Shown: positions 45,445 to 54,809 of the stretch, piece by piece
Layout: each line of letters starts with the position of its first letter
Numbering within the stretch: position 1 is the first letter of the stretch
NCBI RefSeq assembly: GCF_001613245.1
Contig: NZ_BDBZ01000035.1
Location: 1 to 64,000, forward strand
Reading direction: 5' to 3'
DNA: 64,000 bases
Source of the DNA: Nocardia speluncae NBRC 108251
Lineage (GTDB): Bacteria > Actinomycetota > Actinomycetes > Mycobacteriales > Mycobacteriaceae
Notes under the pieces: generated by a model
Databases searched by the model: none
Seen by the model: only the letters and a program-made list of their open reading frames with translations
Told to the model about the DNA's origin: nothing
Position numbers and translations under genes: made by a program

Positions 45445-45665
45445 CGACAAGGTCGGCTCTTCACAGGATGAAAGTGGAGAGTGGAGGGCCGGGTGAGCCT
45501 GCCCTTCTGATCGGTGCTCCGGGTCGAGCAAGGCTTGCGAAGACCTCGCCGCCAGGTGCGCTCGACAGACGGTGTCCACCGAACGGGGGCGGAAGCCCGC
45601 GCTGCCGGAGGCCGCGCCGATCAGGTACAGAGCATTCCCGACGCCGGTGCCAACGATAAGGACGC

Positions 45666-46085
45666 ATGATGAGTGAGAGCCAACCCAAAGGGCCGGAGCC
45701 GGTGCCGACCGCACCGGATCCGTGGAAGGGGCTGCGCGGGGTGATGGCCGGGGCGCTGGTGCTCGAGGCGATCACGGTGCTGCTCGCCCTGCCGGTGGTC
45801 GCCGATATCGCCGGCGGTGTCACCTGGGTCTCGGGGACCTATCTGGTGGTGCTCGCCCTGATCATGATCGCCGGGGCCGGGCTGCAGCGGCGGTCCTGGG
45901 CGATACCGTTCAACCTGGGCCTGCAGGTGCTGGTGCTGATCGGTGGCATCTTCCATATCTCGATCGCGATCATCGGCATCGTTTTCCTCATCGTGTGGGG
46001 GTTCATCCTGGTCCTGCGGTCCGATGTCAAACGCCGGATGGAGGCCGGGACGCTGCCCAGTCAGCGGATGGGCCGAAGCTCCTAG
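45666..46085 (+). CDS. DUF4233 membrane protein
   Basis: A 139-residue protein with about four membrane-spanning segments (residues 25-120) and hydrophilic ends. It matches the DUF4233 family, which is found between folC and ndk in many actinobacteria; function unknown. Two adjacent ATG codons are possible (45666 or 45669); AAGGA at 45658-45662 slightly favours the second. Confidence 0.85.
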   Translation: MMSESQPKGPEPVPTAPDPWKGLRGVMAGALVLEAITVLLALPVVADIAGGVTWVSGTYLVVLALIMIAGAGLQRRSWAIPFNLGLQVLVLIGGIFHISIAIIGIVFLIVWGFILVLRSDVKRRMEAGTLPSQRMGRSS

Positions 46086-46179
46086 CCGGGGCCGCGCGCC
46101 GTGGCAGCCACCGAGGGAACTCCGGCCGGGTGCGGACTGCGGTTGAGGCCGGCTCGACCACGCCCATTAGGCTGGCCGC

Positions 46180-46596
46180 GTGACAGAGCAGACATTTATT
46201 CTGATCAAACCGGACGGCGTGGCGCGCGGTTGCGTCGGCGAGGTGCTGGACCGCGTCGAGCGCAAGGGCCTGAAAATCGCCGCCCTCGAGCTCAAGCAGG
46301 TGAGCGAGGAACTGGCCGGTGAGCACTACGCCGAGCACGCCGATAAACCGTTCTTCGGCTCGTTGATCCAATTCATCACCTCGGGTCCGGTGGTCGCGGC
46401 CGTTCTGGAGGGGCCGCGTGCCATCGCCGCCTTCCGGCAGTTGGCCGGCGGCACCGATCCGGTGGAGAAAGCCGCCCCGGGCAGTATCCGCGGTGATCTG
46501 GGTCTCGAGACTCAGTCGAACCTGGTGCACGGATCGGACTCGCCCGAGTCCGCCAAACGCGAGATCTCCCTCTGGTTCCCTGAATTCCCGCTCTGA
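46180..46596 (+). CDS. ndk: Nucleoside diphosphate kinase
   Basis: A 138-residue kinase that balances nucleoside triphosphates using a phosphohistidine intermediate. The catalytic H117 lies in NLVHGSDSPESA. The N-terminal QTFILIKPDGVARG and the HYAEHADKPFFGSLIQFITS stretch are typical. GTG at 46180 is the start. It sits downstream of the DUF4233 gene and upstream of rne; the hairpin 46602-46615 likely ends its transcript. Confidence 0.96.
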   Translation: MTEQTFILIKPDGVARGCVGEVLDRVERKGLKIAALELKQVSEELAGEHYAEHADKPFFGSLIQFITSGPVVAAVLEGPRAIAAFRQLAGGTDPVEKAAPGSIRGDLGLETQSNLVHGSDSPESAKREISLWFPEFPL

Positions 46597-47002
46597 ACAC
46601 TGCCCGGTAACGGGCTTTCCGGATCCGTGCGAGTGCCTTGCGCGGCGCCATGGCGAACACCTGGCGCACTGTGTGGGATACTGGTACTTGGTTGTGCCCG
46701 ACACAGGGTGCGACCGGATGACACACTGCGGAACGATGCCGCCATCGCTGCCGCGGACGTAGAAGCCGGACACTTCGGCTGCGTCTGCCCGGCGCGCTGG
46801 ACGAGTGCTCGGACTGCGGCGTTCAGCCAGATGCCAGGCGCCGCGTGGCCAGTTAGCCCGACCGACGTTCGATAGTGGAGATAACCGGGCACGCGGGGCG
46901 AGACCATTGACCTTGCGCCAACCGCGCGAGGCGGACGGAAAGCGTCCCCGCGACGGCCGCGTCACTCGTAGAGGAACGCGCCCGGGGGCCCGAGGAGACT
47001 TC
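46597..47002. promoter_or_regulatory. rne leader/promoter region
   Basis: A 406-base non-coding stretch. It starts with the ndk hairpin, and GTGTGGGATACTGG around 46671 could be an extended -10 element. RNase E genes in other bacteria have long, self-regulated leaders, so this may be a 5' UTR of about 300 bases. No gene is seen. Confidence 0.5.
46602..46618 (+). terminator. Small hairpin after ndk
   Basis: GCCCG-GTAA-CGGGC followed by TTT, six bases after the ndk stop. The stem is only 5 bp, so it is a weak candidate. Confidence 0.4.
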
Positions 47003-50000
47003 GTGGCCGATCAAGAGCCGCTGGACACAACATCACAGGACGACGATCACTTGCCGGAGCGAATCCGAGTGCACGCCCTTGCCAAGCGCTTGGGCGTAAC
47101 CAGCAAACGTATCCTGGCCAAACTCAGCGAACTGGGGACCGAGGTCCGCAGCCCGCAGTCGAGCGTGGACCGGGCCGTCGCGGAATCGGTCCGCGAATCG
47201 TTGACCACCCCCAACCTGACCCCTCCCGAACCGGGCCTGTTCGAGCCGGCCGCTGTCGGCCCGGAAACGGGCGCGGCGGGGCCGGGAGGAATTGCCGGTA
47301 CCGGTGAGGCCGGTGCCTCCGCTACAGGAACCGAGACCGCTGTCCCCGGGGCCGAGCAGGCCAAGAGCCCCGCTCCGGCGTCGGGCGGCGGTTCCGGGCA
47401 AATTCCTGGCATCGGTACGGAAACCGTGGCCGCGGGCGCGGCGGTGTGGGAACCGGAGGAACCCACCGCACCCGATGTGGTGGCCGCCGGTACCGGGCTC
47501 GCTCCGGCCCCGGCGACCGAGACCGCTCCGCCCCCATCCGGCGTGGAGTCATCCGCGGCTGCCGGTGTGCCCGGCACGACCGAATCGGGTACTGCCGACT
47601 CCGGCGCTGAAGAATCCGCCCGTGTCACCGACACCGGCCGGGCCGACGACCCCGGCGGTACTGTCGGCGAGCCTATGACCGGCTCAGGTGCCGCCGCCGA
47701 ACTCGGTGCGGCCACCGAGGCCGTTGAACCGCCCGGAACGAACGCGTTCGGTGAGGCAGCCGAAAACAGTGGATCGGCGCGCGGTGACCACGGCACCCGA
47801 TCCGGTTCGGCTCCCGATACCGCGGCGGGTTCCGCGGAACCGTCCGAGCTCGCGGGCCCGGCCTCCGTCTCCGCCACCCTCTCGACGAGCGCGCCGGACT
47901 CCCCGTCGATGCCGCTGCCCGCGTTCACCGCCGCGGCGAATCTGTTCGCCAGCCCGGTGCCCGAGGAACCCATTTCGACCGAACCGGCCGTATTCGAAAG
48001 CGCGGTCGTCGCGGCTCCGCTGTTCCTCTCGCCGGATATGGCCGCCGCCGAGGATCTGCGGCGTCGCCGCAAGGCCGAGCAGCAGGCCGAGCAAAAGGCC
48101 GAACGGCAGGTCGAGCAGAAAGCCGAACGGCAGGCCGAGCAGAAAGCCGAACAGAAGGCCGAGCCGGAGCCCGCCGCGGACAGTGAATCCGAGAGTGAAA
48201 CCGACGACGACGATCAGCCGCGTCGCCGCCGCCGTGGCCGGCGGGGCCGTGGCCGGGGGCGCGGGGAGCAGCAGTCCGAGGGCGATAGCGAAACCGATGC
48301 CGAAGAGGACGAGTCCGCCGAACCGGCGGAAGCATCCGCCGAGGCCGAGGACGAATCCGCCCCGAGCGAGGATGCTGCCGGCCAGGAAGCCGCCGATACC
48401 GGCGAGGAATCCGAGGGCGGCTCGAGCCGCCGTCGCCGGCGCCGGCGCCGGCGGAAAGTATCCGGGGAATCCGGCGAGGCGGCCGAATCCGCCGACGACG
48501 ATCCGCCCAACACGGTCGTCCATGAACGCGAACCGCGGAACAAGACTCGGGCCCGTGCCGCCGTGGACGAGGTCCAGGGCATCAGCGGCTCCACCCGGCT
48601 GGAGGCCAAACGGCAGCGCCGGCGCGACGGTCGCGAGGCCGGTCGGCGGCGCCCGCCGATCCTCACCGAATCGGAATTCCTGGCGCGGCGCGAATCGGTC
48701 GACCGGGTCATGGTGGTCCGGGAGAAAGAGTTCCCAGGCCATCCGTCGGCGACCCAGGTCGCGGTGCTCGAGGACAACATCCTGGTCGAGCATTTCGTCA
48801 CCAGCACCGGATCGGCATCCATGGTGGGCAATGTCTACCTGGGCAAGGTGCAGAACGTGCTGCCGAGCATGGAGGCAGCGTTCGTCGATATCGGCCGGGG
48901 CCGCAACGGTGTGCTCTACGCCGGTGAGGTGAACTGGGAGGCCGCCGGGCTCGGCGGTAGGGAACGCAAGATCGAGCAGGCCCTCAAACCCGGCGATCAG
49001 GTGCTGGTGCAGGTCAGCAAGGACCCGGTCGGGCACAAGGGCGCCCGGTTGACCACCCAGATCAGCCTCGCCGGCCGATTCCTGGTGTACGTGCCGGGCG
49101 GCACCTCCACCGGGATCAGCCGCAAACTGCCCGATACCGAGCGCAAACGTCTCAAGGAAATCCTGCGCGAGATCGTGCCCACCGATGCCGGGGTGATCAT
49201 CCGGACCGCCTCCGAAGGAGTCAGCGAGGCGGAACTGACGCGCGATGTGGAGCGGTTGCAGGCCACCTGGCGTAAGGTTTCCGCGGCCGCCGAGGCCGAA
49301 TCCAATGCCCCGAAAACTCTCTACGAAGAACCGGACCTGCTGGTGAAGGTGGTCCGTGATCTGTTCAACGAGGATTTCTCGAAACTGGTGATCGAGGGCG
49401 AACGCTCCTGGAACACGGTCGAAGAATATATCGGCACCGTCGCTCCGGACCTGCTCGCGCGGGTTTCCCGGCACGAGAACAACGGGGTCGATGTTTTCGA
49501 GACCTACCGGATCGACGAACAGCTGGCCAAGGCGCTGGACCGCAAGGTATGGCTGCCCTCCGGCGGCACCCTGGTGATCGACCGGACCGAGGCCATGACC
49601 GTGGTCGATGTGAACACCGGCAAGTTCACCGGATCCGGCGGCGGCAACCTCGAGGAAACGGTCACCCGTAACAACCTCGAGGCCGCCGAGGAGATTGTGC
49701 GGCAGATGCGGTTGCGCGATATCGGCGGCATGATCGTGGTCGATTTCATCGATATGGTCCTCGAATCCAACCGTGACCTGGTGCTGCGCCGGCTCACCGA
49801 GGCGCTGGGCCGCGACCGCACCCGCCACCAGGTCTCCGAGGTCACCTCGCTGGGCCTGGTGCAGATGACCCGCAAGAAGCTCGGCACGGGCTTGGTGGAG
49901 GCCTTCTCCAGTACCTGTGAGCACTGTCACGGTCGCGGCATCCTCGTACACAGCTACCCGGTGGAAGCCGGTGGCGCCGACGAGAGCTCGGGCCGGGGTC

Positions 50001-51043
50001 GCGAATCGGGTTCGCGGCGGCGCCGCAACCGCGACAAGGCCGCGCCCGCTGCCGCCGCGCCGGCGCCGGTGGCCGAAATCTCGGAAGAGGACGCGGCGGC
50101 CAAACGCGCGCATCCGGTGGCGCTGGCCATGGCCGCGCACCAGTCGGAGGATGTGGCGGACGAGGCGGCTACGGCCGCGGATCAGGTCGCGACCGGCGAG
50201 GTCGCTGGCCAAGCCGGGGAGAAGGCCCGCACTGCGACAGGAGCCGAGACCGGTGGTACCGGGGAACCGCGGCGACGGCGTACCCGGGTCCGGCGCTCCG
50301 CCGGTGCCGCATCGTCCGGGGAGCGTGCTGCTGCCGAGTCGAACGGCAGTGCTGCGCACGCGGTATCCGAAGCGAGCGCCGCGGGTACCGCCGAAGCCTC
50401 GGTGCAGACGGCCGGGGCTGCCGCGGATACGGCCGGAATCGCCGCGGAAACAGCAGCGGATGCCGGCGGACCGGATACCGAATCCGCAGCGTCGGTGCCG
50501 GCTGCCGGCAGCGCGGCGTCGGAAGCCATCGAATCGACTGCTGAAGCGGATGCCGACGCCACGTCGGGTAGCGAGCCGCAGACGGCGGACGTTGTCACCG
50601 GTGCCACCGCCGTGCCGGACACATCCGCCGCTGTGCTCACCGCCGCCGGCCACGAGGCCGCTCCGGTAACAGAGCCTGTTTCGAACGGTGCTCCGGAACC
50701 CGCTGCCGCCCCCAATAGCGCTACTGCCGACGCGAACGGCACAGCTGCGTCGGTGGCGACAGGTGCCACAGCGGAGACCGGTGGGGAGCCGCCGGTTGCC
50801 GTAGCACCGGCCGAGGACAGTACTGCCGGGTCACGGCACCGGCGGCGTCGCGTCGCCAGGTCCACGGCCTCACCGGCAGCCGACGCCGCCGCCGCGGTCT
50901 TCGTGCTACCGGCCGAGGAGCCGCCGGCAGCGCCGGTCGCCGACCTTGCGTCCGAACCCGTCGAGGCCGGAGCACCGGTCCGCCGGGCCCGGCGCCGCGC
51001 GGCCGGGCGCCCGGCCGGGCCACCGGTCGACGACGACAACTGA
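47003..51043 (+). CDS. rne: Ribonuclease E/G
   Basis: A 1,346-residue endoribonuclease that initiates mRNA decay and rRNA processing. GAGGAG is five bases before GTG 47003. Residues 15-45 (IRVHALAKRLGVTSKRILAK) match the N-terminal domain of translation factor IF-2. Low-complexity regions rich in Glu/Ala/Gln (residues ~358-395, EQKAERQ repeats) and basic clusters surround the catalytic core. The S1 domain starts near 607. Mg-binding aspartates D869 (VVDVNTG) and D914 (VVDFIDM) and the zinc-link cysteines C972/C975 (CEHCHGRG) are all present. The C-terminal 350 residues are disordered, as expected for degradosome scaffolding. Length exceeds mycobacterial Rne (about 950-1,040). Confidence 0.95.
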   Translation: MADQEPLDTTSQDDDHLPERIRVHALAKRLGVTSKRILAKLSELGTEVRSPQSSVDRAVAESVRESLTTPNLTPPEPGLFEPAAVGPETGAAGPGGIAGTGEAGASATGTETAVPGAEQAKSPAPASGGGSGQIPGIGTETVAAGAAVWEPEEPTAPDVVAAGTGLAPAPATETAPPPSGVESSAAAGVPGTTESGTADSGAEESARVTDTGRADDPGGTVGEPMTGSGAAAELGAATEAVEPPGTNAFGEAAENSGSARGDHGTRSGSAPDTAAGSAEPSELAGPASVSATLSTSAPDSPSMPLPAFTAAANLFASPVPEEPISTEPAVFESAVVAAPLFLSPDMAAAEDLRRRRKAEQQAEQKAERQVEQKAERQAEQKAEQKAEPEPAADSESESETDDDDQPRRRRRGRRGRGRGRGEQQSEGDSETDAEEDESAEPAEASAEAEDESAPSEDAAGQEAADTGEESEGGSSRRRRRRRRRKVSGESGEAAESADDDPPNTVVHEREPRNKTRARAAVDEVQGISGSTRLEAKRQRRRDGREAGRRRPPILTESEFLARRESVDRVMVVREKEFPGHPSATQVAVLEDNILVEHFVTSTGSASMVGNVYLGKVQNVLPSMEAAFVDIGRGRNGVLYAGEVNWEAAGLGGRERKIEQALKPGDQVLVQVSKDPVGHKGARLTTQISLAGRFLVYVPGGTSTGISRKLPDTERKRLKEILREIVPTDAGVIIRTASEGVSEAELTRDVERLQATWRKVSAAAEAESNAPKTLYEEPDLLVKVVRDLFNEDFSKLVIEGERSWNTVEEYIGTVAPDLLARVSRHENNGVDVFETYRIDEQLAKALDRKVWLPSGGTLVIDRTEAMTVVDVNTGKFTGSGGGNLEETVTRNNLEAAEEIVRQMRLRDIGGMIVVDFIDMVLESNRDLVLRRLTEALGRDRTRHQVSEVTSLGLVQMTRKKLGTGLVEAFSSTCEHCHGRGILVHSYPVEAGGADESSGRGRESGSRRRRNRDKAAPAAAAPAPVAEISEEDAAAKRAHPVALAMAAHQSEDVADEAATAADQVATGEVAGQAGEKARTATGAETGGTGEPRRRRTRVRRSAGAASSGERAAAESNGSAAHAVSEASAAGTAEASVQTAGAAADTAGIAAETAADAGGPDTESAASVPAAGSAASEAIESTAEADADATSGSEPQTADVVTGATAVPDTSAAVLTAAGHEAAPVTEPVSNGAPEPAAAPNSATADANGTAASVATGATAETGGEPPVAVAPAEDSTAGSRHRRRRVARSTASPAADAAAAVFVLPAEEPPAAPVADLASEPVEAGAPVRRARRRAAGRPAGPPVDDDN

Positions 51044-51054
51044 GTCGAGGTGAA

Positions 51055-51084
51055 AGTGCCCGGTCCGGCAACGGATCGGGCACT
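51055..51084 (+). terminator. Terminator after rne
   Basis: AGTGCCCGGTCCG (51055-51067) pairs with CGGATCGGGCACT (51072-51084) over 13 positions with one G-T pair, with a GCAA loop, 12 bases after the rne stop. Confidence 0.75.
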
Positions 51085-51164
51085 TCGCTGTGAGCCGGAT
51101 GTCTCATCCGCAGTGCGTATACCGGGAGTAACAGTCGGGGACCGGGTACCGAGTGGGGACCGGT

Positions 51165-51194
51165 TTGGTCGCGGGAACCGGCATCGGGTAACCT
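51165..51194 (+). promoter_or_regulatory. Possible promoter of rplU-rpmA
   Basis: TTGGTC (51165-51170) and TAACCT (51189-51194) are 18 bases apart, a reasonable sigma-70-type pair about 180 bases before the rplU start. By eye only. Confidence 0.4.
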
Positions 51195-51373
51195 TGGCAT
51201 TCGCTGCCCGGTGACAGCATGAGCTGTTCCGTGGCCGGTTCCCGATACCGAGAGCCACCAGATGCCGAGGCGGCGACGATTACCAGACCAATCGTGCGGT
51301 GAACCCCGGTGCACTCCGGGAGACAACCGTGCGAATGAGTGCCGAGCACTATAGGAAGAAGGGCAGCCGACCG

Positions 51374-51685
51374 ATGGCAACGTACGCGATCGTCAAGACC
51401 GGCGGAAAGCAGTACAAGGTCGCGGTCGGTGACCTGGTGAAGGTCGAGAAGATCGAGGGTGCGCCGGGCACCTCTGTGGCACTGTCGCCGGTGCTCGTCG
51501 TCGATGGCGCCGAGCTGACCACCGCGGCCGACAAGCTCGCGAAGGTTTCGGTGTCGGCCGAGGTAGTCGAGCAGACCAAGGGCCCGAAGATCCGCATCCA
51601 CAAGTTCAAGAACAAGACCGGCTATCACAAGCGTCAGGGTCACCGTCAGCCGCTGACGGTCCTGAAGGTCACCGGCATCAAGTAA
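51374..51685 (+). CDS. rplU: 50S ribosomal protein L21
   Basis: A 103-residue protein of the large subunit. The start MATYAIVKTGGKQYKVAVGD and the end HRQPLTVLKVTGIK match the family. ATG 51374 is chosen; an upstream in-frame stretch of 25 codons is not part of L21. It is in an operon with rpmA (L27), 42 bases downstream. Confidence 0.96.
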   Translation: MATYAIVKTGGKQYKVAVGDLVKVEKIEGAPGTSVALSPVLVVDGAELTTAADKLAKVSVSAEVVEQTKGPKIRIHKFKNKTGYHKRQGHRQPLTVLKVTGIK

Positions 51686-51727
51686 CCACTCGCAGGGCTT
51701 TGGTCCCGCGCTGAAGGAGTATCAGCA

Positions 51728-51994
51728 ATGGCACATAAGAAGGGTGCATCCAGCTCCCGGAACGGCCGCGATTCCAATTCCCAGCGGCTCGGCGTGAAGC
51801 GCTTCGGCGGGCAGACCGTCAAGGCCGGCGAGATTTTGGTACGTCAGCGCGGCACTCACTTCCATCCCGGCGTCAATGTCGGTCGCGGCGGGGACGACAC
51901 CCTGTTCGCGCTGGAGGCCGGTGCCGTGACGTTCGGCAGCAAGCGTGGTCGCAAGACCGTCAACATCGTGGTCCCGGAGCCGGTCGAAGCCTGA
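51728..51994 (+). CDS. rpmA: 50S ribosomal protein L27
   Basis: An 88-residue protein. The N-terminal MAHKKGASSSRNGRDSNSQR that reaches the peptidyl-transferase centre, and LGVKRFGGQTVKAGEIL, are typical. It lacks the extra N-terminal extension cleaved in Firmicutes. GAAGGAGTATCAGC precedes the ATG. A strong terminator follows. Confidence 0.97.
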   Translation: MAHKKGASSSRNGRDSNSQRLGVKRFGGQTVKAGEILVRQRGTHFHPGVNVGRGGDDTLFALEAGAVTFGSKRGRKTVNIVVPEPVEA

Positions 51995-52018
51995 CCGGCT
52001 GACGACTCCACCACAGCG

Positions 52019-52053
52019 AGCGGGTCAGGGTGATTCACCCTCGACCCGCTTTT
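52019..52053 (+). terminator. Terminator after rpmA
   Basis: AGCGGGTCAGGGTG (52019-52032) pairs with CACCCT and GACCCGCT (52036-52041, 52043-52050) with one bulged C, followed by TTT. Strong intrinsic terminator between rpmA and obgE. Confidence 0.8.
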
Positions 52054-52150
52054 CGCGTTTCTACGGTCCGCCGTAGTTTTCCCGGGGCGGCCCCGCTATC
52101 GGACGCCGCGCCTTCCCGACCTTCCAGTTCCCGAGGAGGATGATCCGGCC

Positions 52151-53608
52151 ATGGCCAAGTTCATCGACCGCGTCGTTCTTCATGTCAGCGCCGGTAAAGG
52201 CGGCCATGGTTGTGCGTCGGTGCATCGGGAGAAGTTCAAACCACTCGGCGGGCCCGACGGCGGTAACGGCGGTAACGGCGGGGATGTAATCCTCGAAGTC
52301 GATCCCAATGTGCACACCCTGCTGGATTTCCATTTCCACCCGCATGCGAAGGCCGGCAACGGTAAACCCGGTGAGGGCGGGAACCGGGACGGGAAAAAGG
52401 GGTCGGAGCTGCTGCTCAAAGTTCCGGACGGAACCGTGGTCCTGGACTCCGACGGCGAGGTCCTGATGGATCTGGTCGGTGCCGGCAACCGGTTCGTGAT
52501 CGCGAAGGGCGGACGCGGCGGACTGGGGAACGCGGCACTGGTTTCCCGGGCGCGGAAGGCACCGGGGTTCGCGCTGCTCGGCGAGGAGGGCGAGGTCCGC
52601 GATGCGGTGCTGGAGCTCAAATCCGTCGCCGATGTGGGGTTGGTCGGATTCCCGTCGGCCGGTAAATCATCGCTGGTCTCGGTGCTGTCGGCCGCGAAAC
52701 CGAAGATCGCCGACTATCCGTTCACCACGCTCGTCCCGAACCTGGGTGTGGTGAACGCCGGTGACACCACCTTCACCATCGCCGACGTTCCCGGGTTGAT
52801 CCCCGGCGCGAGCGACGGGCGTGGCCTGGGCCTGGATTTCCTGCGTCACCTGGAACGGTGCGCGGTGCTCGCCCATGTCGTGGATCTGGCGACTCTCGAG
52901 CCGGGCCGCGACCCCCTCTCCGATATCGATGCGCTCGAGGCCGAGCTCGCCGCCTACAAACCGGCGCTGCGCGGCGATGCGAGCCTGGGCGACCTGGCCG
53001 ACCGGCCGCGGGTGGTGATCCTCAACAAGGCCGATGTCCCCGACGCCGAAGACCTCGCCGATCTGGTGACACCGGAGTTGCGCGAGCGCGGCTGGCCCGT
53101 GTATCAGATCTCCGCGGTCAGTCACGCCGGTTTGCGGCCGCTGACCTTCGCCCTCGCCGAACTGGTGCAGCAGTATCGCGACGCGCATCCGAAGGCCGAA
53201 CCGAAACGTCCGGTGATCCGTCCGATCCCGGTGGACGATTCGGGCTTCTCGGTGGTACCCGACCCGGAGGTGCCGGGTGGTTTCGTGGTCCGTGGCACCC
53301 GGCCGGAACGCTGGGTTCGCCAGACTCAGTTCGACAACGACGAAGCCGTCGGCTATCTGGCCGACCGGCTGGCCCGGTTGGGGGTAGAGGACAAACTTGT
53401 GCGGCTCGGCGCCGAACCCGGTGCGTCGGTGACGATCGGCGACGTGAGCTTCGACTGGGAACCGCAGATCACCGCCGGCGCCGATATCGTTCCTACCGGC
53501 CGCGGCACCGATGTCCGGCTCGAACAGACCGACCGGATCGGTGCGGCCGAACGGAAGCACGCCTCACGAGTGCGGCGTGGACTCGTCGACGAAGAAGACA
53601 GGGAGTAG
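52151..53608 (+). CDS. obgE: GTPase ObgE
   Basis: A 485-residue Obg-family GTPase that binds the 50S subunit and takes part in ribosome assembly and stress response. The Obg fold fills the first 155 residues with the glycine-rich loops GGPDGGNGGNGGDV and RGGLGNAAL. G1 GFPSAGKSS is near 166-174, then the G3 DVPGLIPGAS and G4 NKAD. A C-terminal OCT-type domain (about 340-435) and a charged tail follow. GAGGAGG lies upstream of the ATG at 52151. It is followed by proB with a 39-base gap. Confidence 0.96.
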   Translation: MAKFIDRVVLHVSAGKGGHGCASVHREKFKPLGGPDGGNGGNGGDVILEVDPNVHTLLDFHFHPHAKAGNGKPGEGGNRDGKKGSELLLKVPDGTVVLDSDGEVLMDLVGAGNRFVIAKGGRGGLGNAALVSRARKAPGFALLGEEGEVRDAVLELKSVADVGLVGFPSAGKSSLVSVLSAAKPKIADYPFTTLVPNLGVVNAGDTTFTIADVPGLIPGASDGRGLGLDFLRHLERCAVLAHVVDLATLEPGRDPLSDIDALEAELAAYKPALRGDASLGDLADRPRVVILNKADVPDAEDLADLVTPELRERGWPVYQISAVSHAGLRPLTFALAELVQQYRDAHPKAEPKRPVIRPIPVDDSGFSVVPDPEVPGGFVVRGTRPERWVRQTQFDNDEAVGYLADRLARLGVEDKLVRLGAEPGASVTIGDVSFDWEPQITAGADIVPTGRGTDVRLEQTDRIGAAERKHASRVRRGLVDEEDRE

Positions 53609-53647
53609 GCAGGTGAGCCTGGGGAACCGCGGAGCGGGGTCACGGCC

Positions 53648-54769
53648 GTGACCCGGCTACCGCTCGAGCTCAGTGATGCCCGGCAGGCGATTGCCGGGGC
53701 GCGGCGGGTCGTGGTGAAGATCGGTTCGTCCGCGCTCACCAGCCTGCAGGGAGGTTTGGACAACGATCGGCTGGATCGGCTCGCGGATGCCATCGAGGCG
53801 CGGATGCGGGCCGGCTCCGATGTGGTGGTGGTGTCGTCGGGCGCGATCGGTGCCGGGCTGGCACCGCTGGGGCTCACCCGGCGGCCGCGCGATCTCGCTA
53901 CCAAGCAGGCCGCGGCCAGTGTCGGTCAGCTCGCGCTCGCGCATGCGTGGGGGACCTCGTTCGCCCGGTACGACCGGACCGTGGGCCAGGTGCTGCTCAG
54001 CGCCGACGATTTCGCTCGGCGCGAGCACCACCGCAATGCGCAGCGCACGCTGGACCGGTTGCGGTCGCTCGGTGCCGTCGGGGTGGTGAACGAGAACGAT
54101 ACGGTTGCTACGGAGGAGATCCGGTTCGGTGACAACGATCGCCTGGCCGCGCTGGTCGCCCATCTGGTGGGGGCCGACGCCCTGTTCCTGCTCTCCGATG
54201 TCGCCGGACTCTACGACGGCGACCCTCGTAAAGGCGAGGCGAATTTCATCGCGGAGGTGCGCAGCAGCGCCGATCTCGACGGTGTGATAGCCGGGAGCGG
54301 CGGAGTGCTCGGTACCGGTGGTATGGCCTCGAAACTGTCCGCCGCCCGGCTGGCCGCGGATGCGGGGGTACCGGTGCTGCTGGCAGCGGCGGCCGAGGCG
54401 GCAAGTGCGCTCGGAACCGGGACCGTCGGTACGGCTTTCGCGGCCAGGCCGGTGCGTTTATCTGCCCGCAGGTTCTGGGTCCGGCACGCCGCCGACAGTC
54501 GCGGCGCCATTCTCATCGACGCCGGGGCCGTCCGCGCGGTGGCGCACGCCCGGCGTTCGCTGCTCGCCGCGGGGATCGTCGGGGTACGCGGCCGGTTCCA
54601 CGGCGGCGATGTGGTGGATCTGATCGGCCCGGACCGCGCGATCGTGGCCCGGGGCGTGGTGGAATACGACGCGGCCGAACTCTCCACCATGCTGGGCCGG
54701 TCGACCAGGGAACTGCCGGACAGTATGCAACGCCCCGTGATCCACGCGGACGATCTGGTGAAGGTCTGA
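53648..54769 (+). CDS. proB: Glutamate 5-kinase
   Basis: A 373-residue kinase that begins proline synthesis by phosphorylating glutamate. The amino acid kinase domain holds VVKIGSSALT and VVSSGAIGAG, with VVNENDTVATEEIRFGDND as the glutamate-binding stretch. A C-terminal PUA domain (about 285-365) is present. The gene starts GTG at 53648. The proA gene is not next to it within the window; endonuclease V lies convergent 40 bases away. Confidence 0.95.
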   Translation: MTRLPLELSDARQAIAGARRVVVKIGSSALTSLQGGLDNDRLDRLADAIEARMRAGSDVVVVSSGAIGAGLAPLGLTRRPRDLATKQAAASVGQLALAHAWGTSFARYDRTVGQVLLSADDFARREHHRNAQRTLDRLRSLGAVGVVNENDTVATEEIRFGDNDRLAALVAHLVGADALFLLSDVAGLYDGDPRKGEANFIAEVRSSADLDGVIAGSGGVLGTGGMASKLSAARLAADAGVPVLLAAAAEAASALGTGTVGTAFAARPVRLSARRFWVRHAADSRGAILIDAGAVRAVAHARRSLLAAGIVGVRGRFHGGDVVDLIGPDRAIVARGVVEYDAAELSTMLGRSTRELPDSMQRPVIHADDLVKV

Positions 54770-54809
54770 CGCCGGGCCGTTACTGTCGGCCGGACATCGG
54801 CAGCCCCGC

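Larger units (their letters stand above)
45316..45665. other. 350-base region between folC and the DUF4233 gene
   Basis: It holds a GC palindrome (45330-45350), an inverted repeat (45352-45444) and about 220 bases without a recognisable gene. It may include the end of folC transcription and the promoter of the next gene. No coding signal is convincing. Confidence 0.6.
51044..51373. promoter_or_regulatory. rne-rplU intergenic region
   Basis: A 330-base stretch with no gene. It includes the rne terminator at 51055-51084, a possible -35/-10 pair at 51165-51194 and a rplU leader with a short CCCGG/CCGGG hairpin near 51305-51320. Ribosomal-protein leaders can be regulatory, but no known L21 leader structure is identified. 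Confidence 0.5.

Noticed and set aside
47684..50653. A 989-codon open frame on the minus strand across rne
   Set aside because: It is a high-GC shadow of rne: no domain matches, while rne holds S1, catalytic and zinc motifs.
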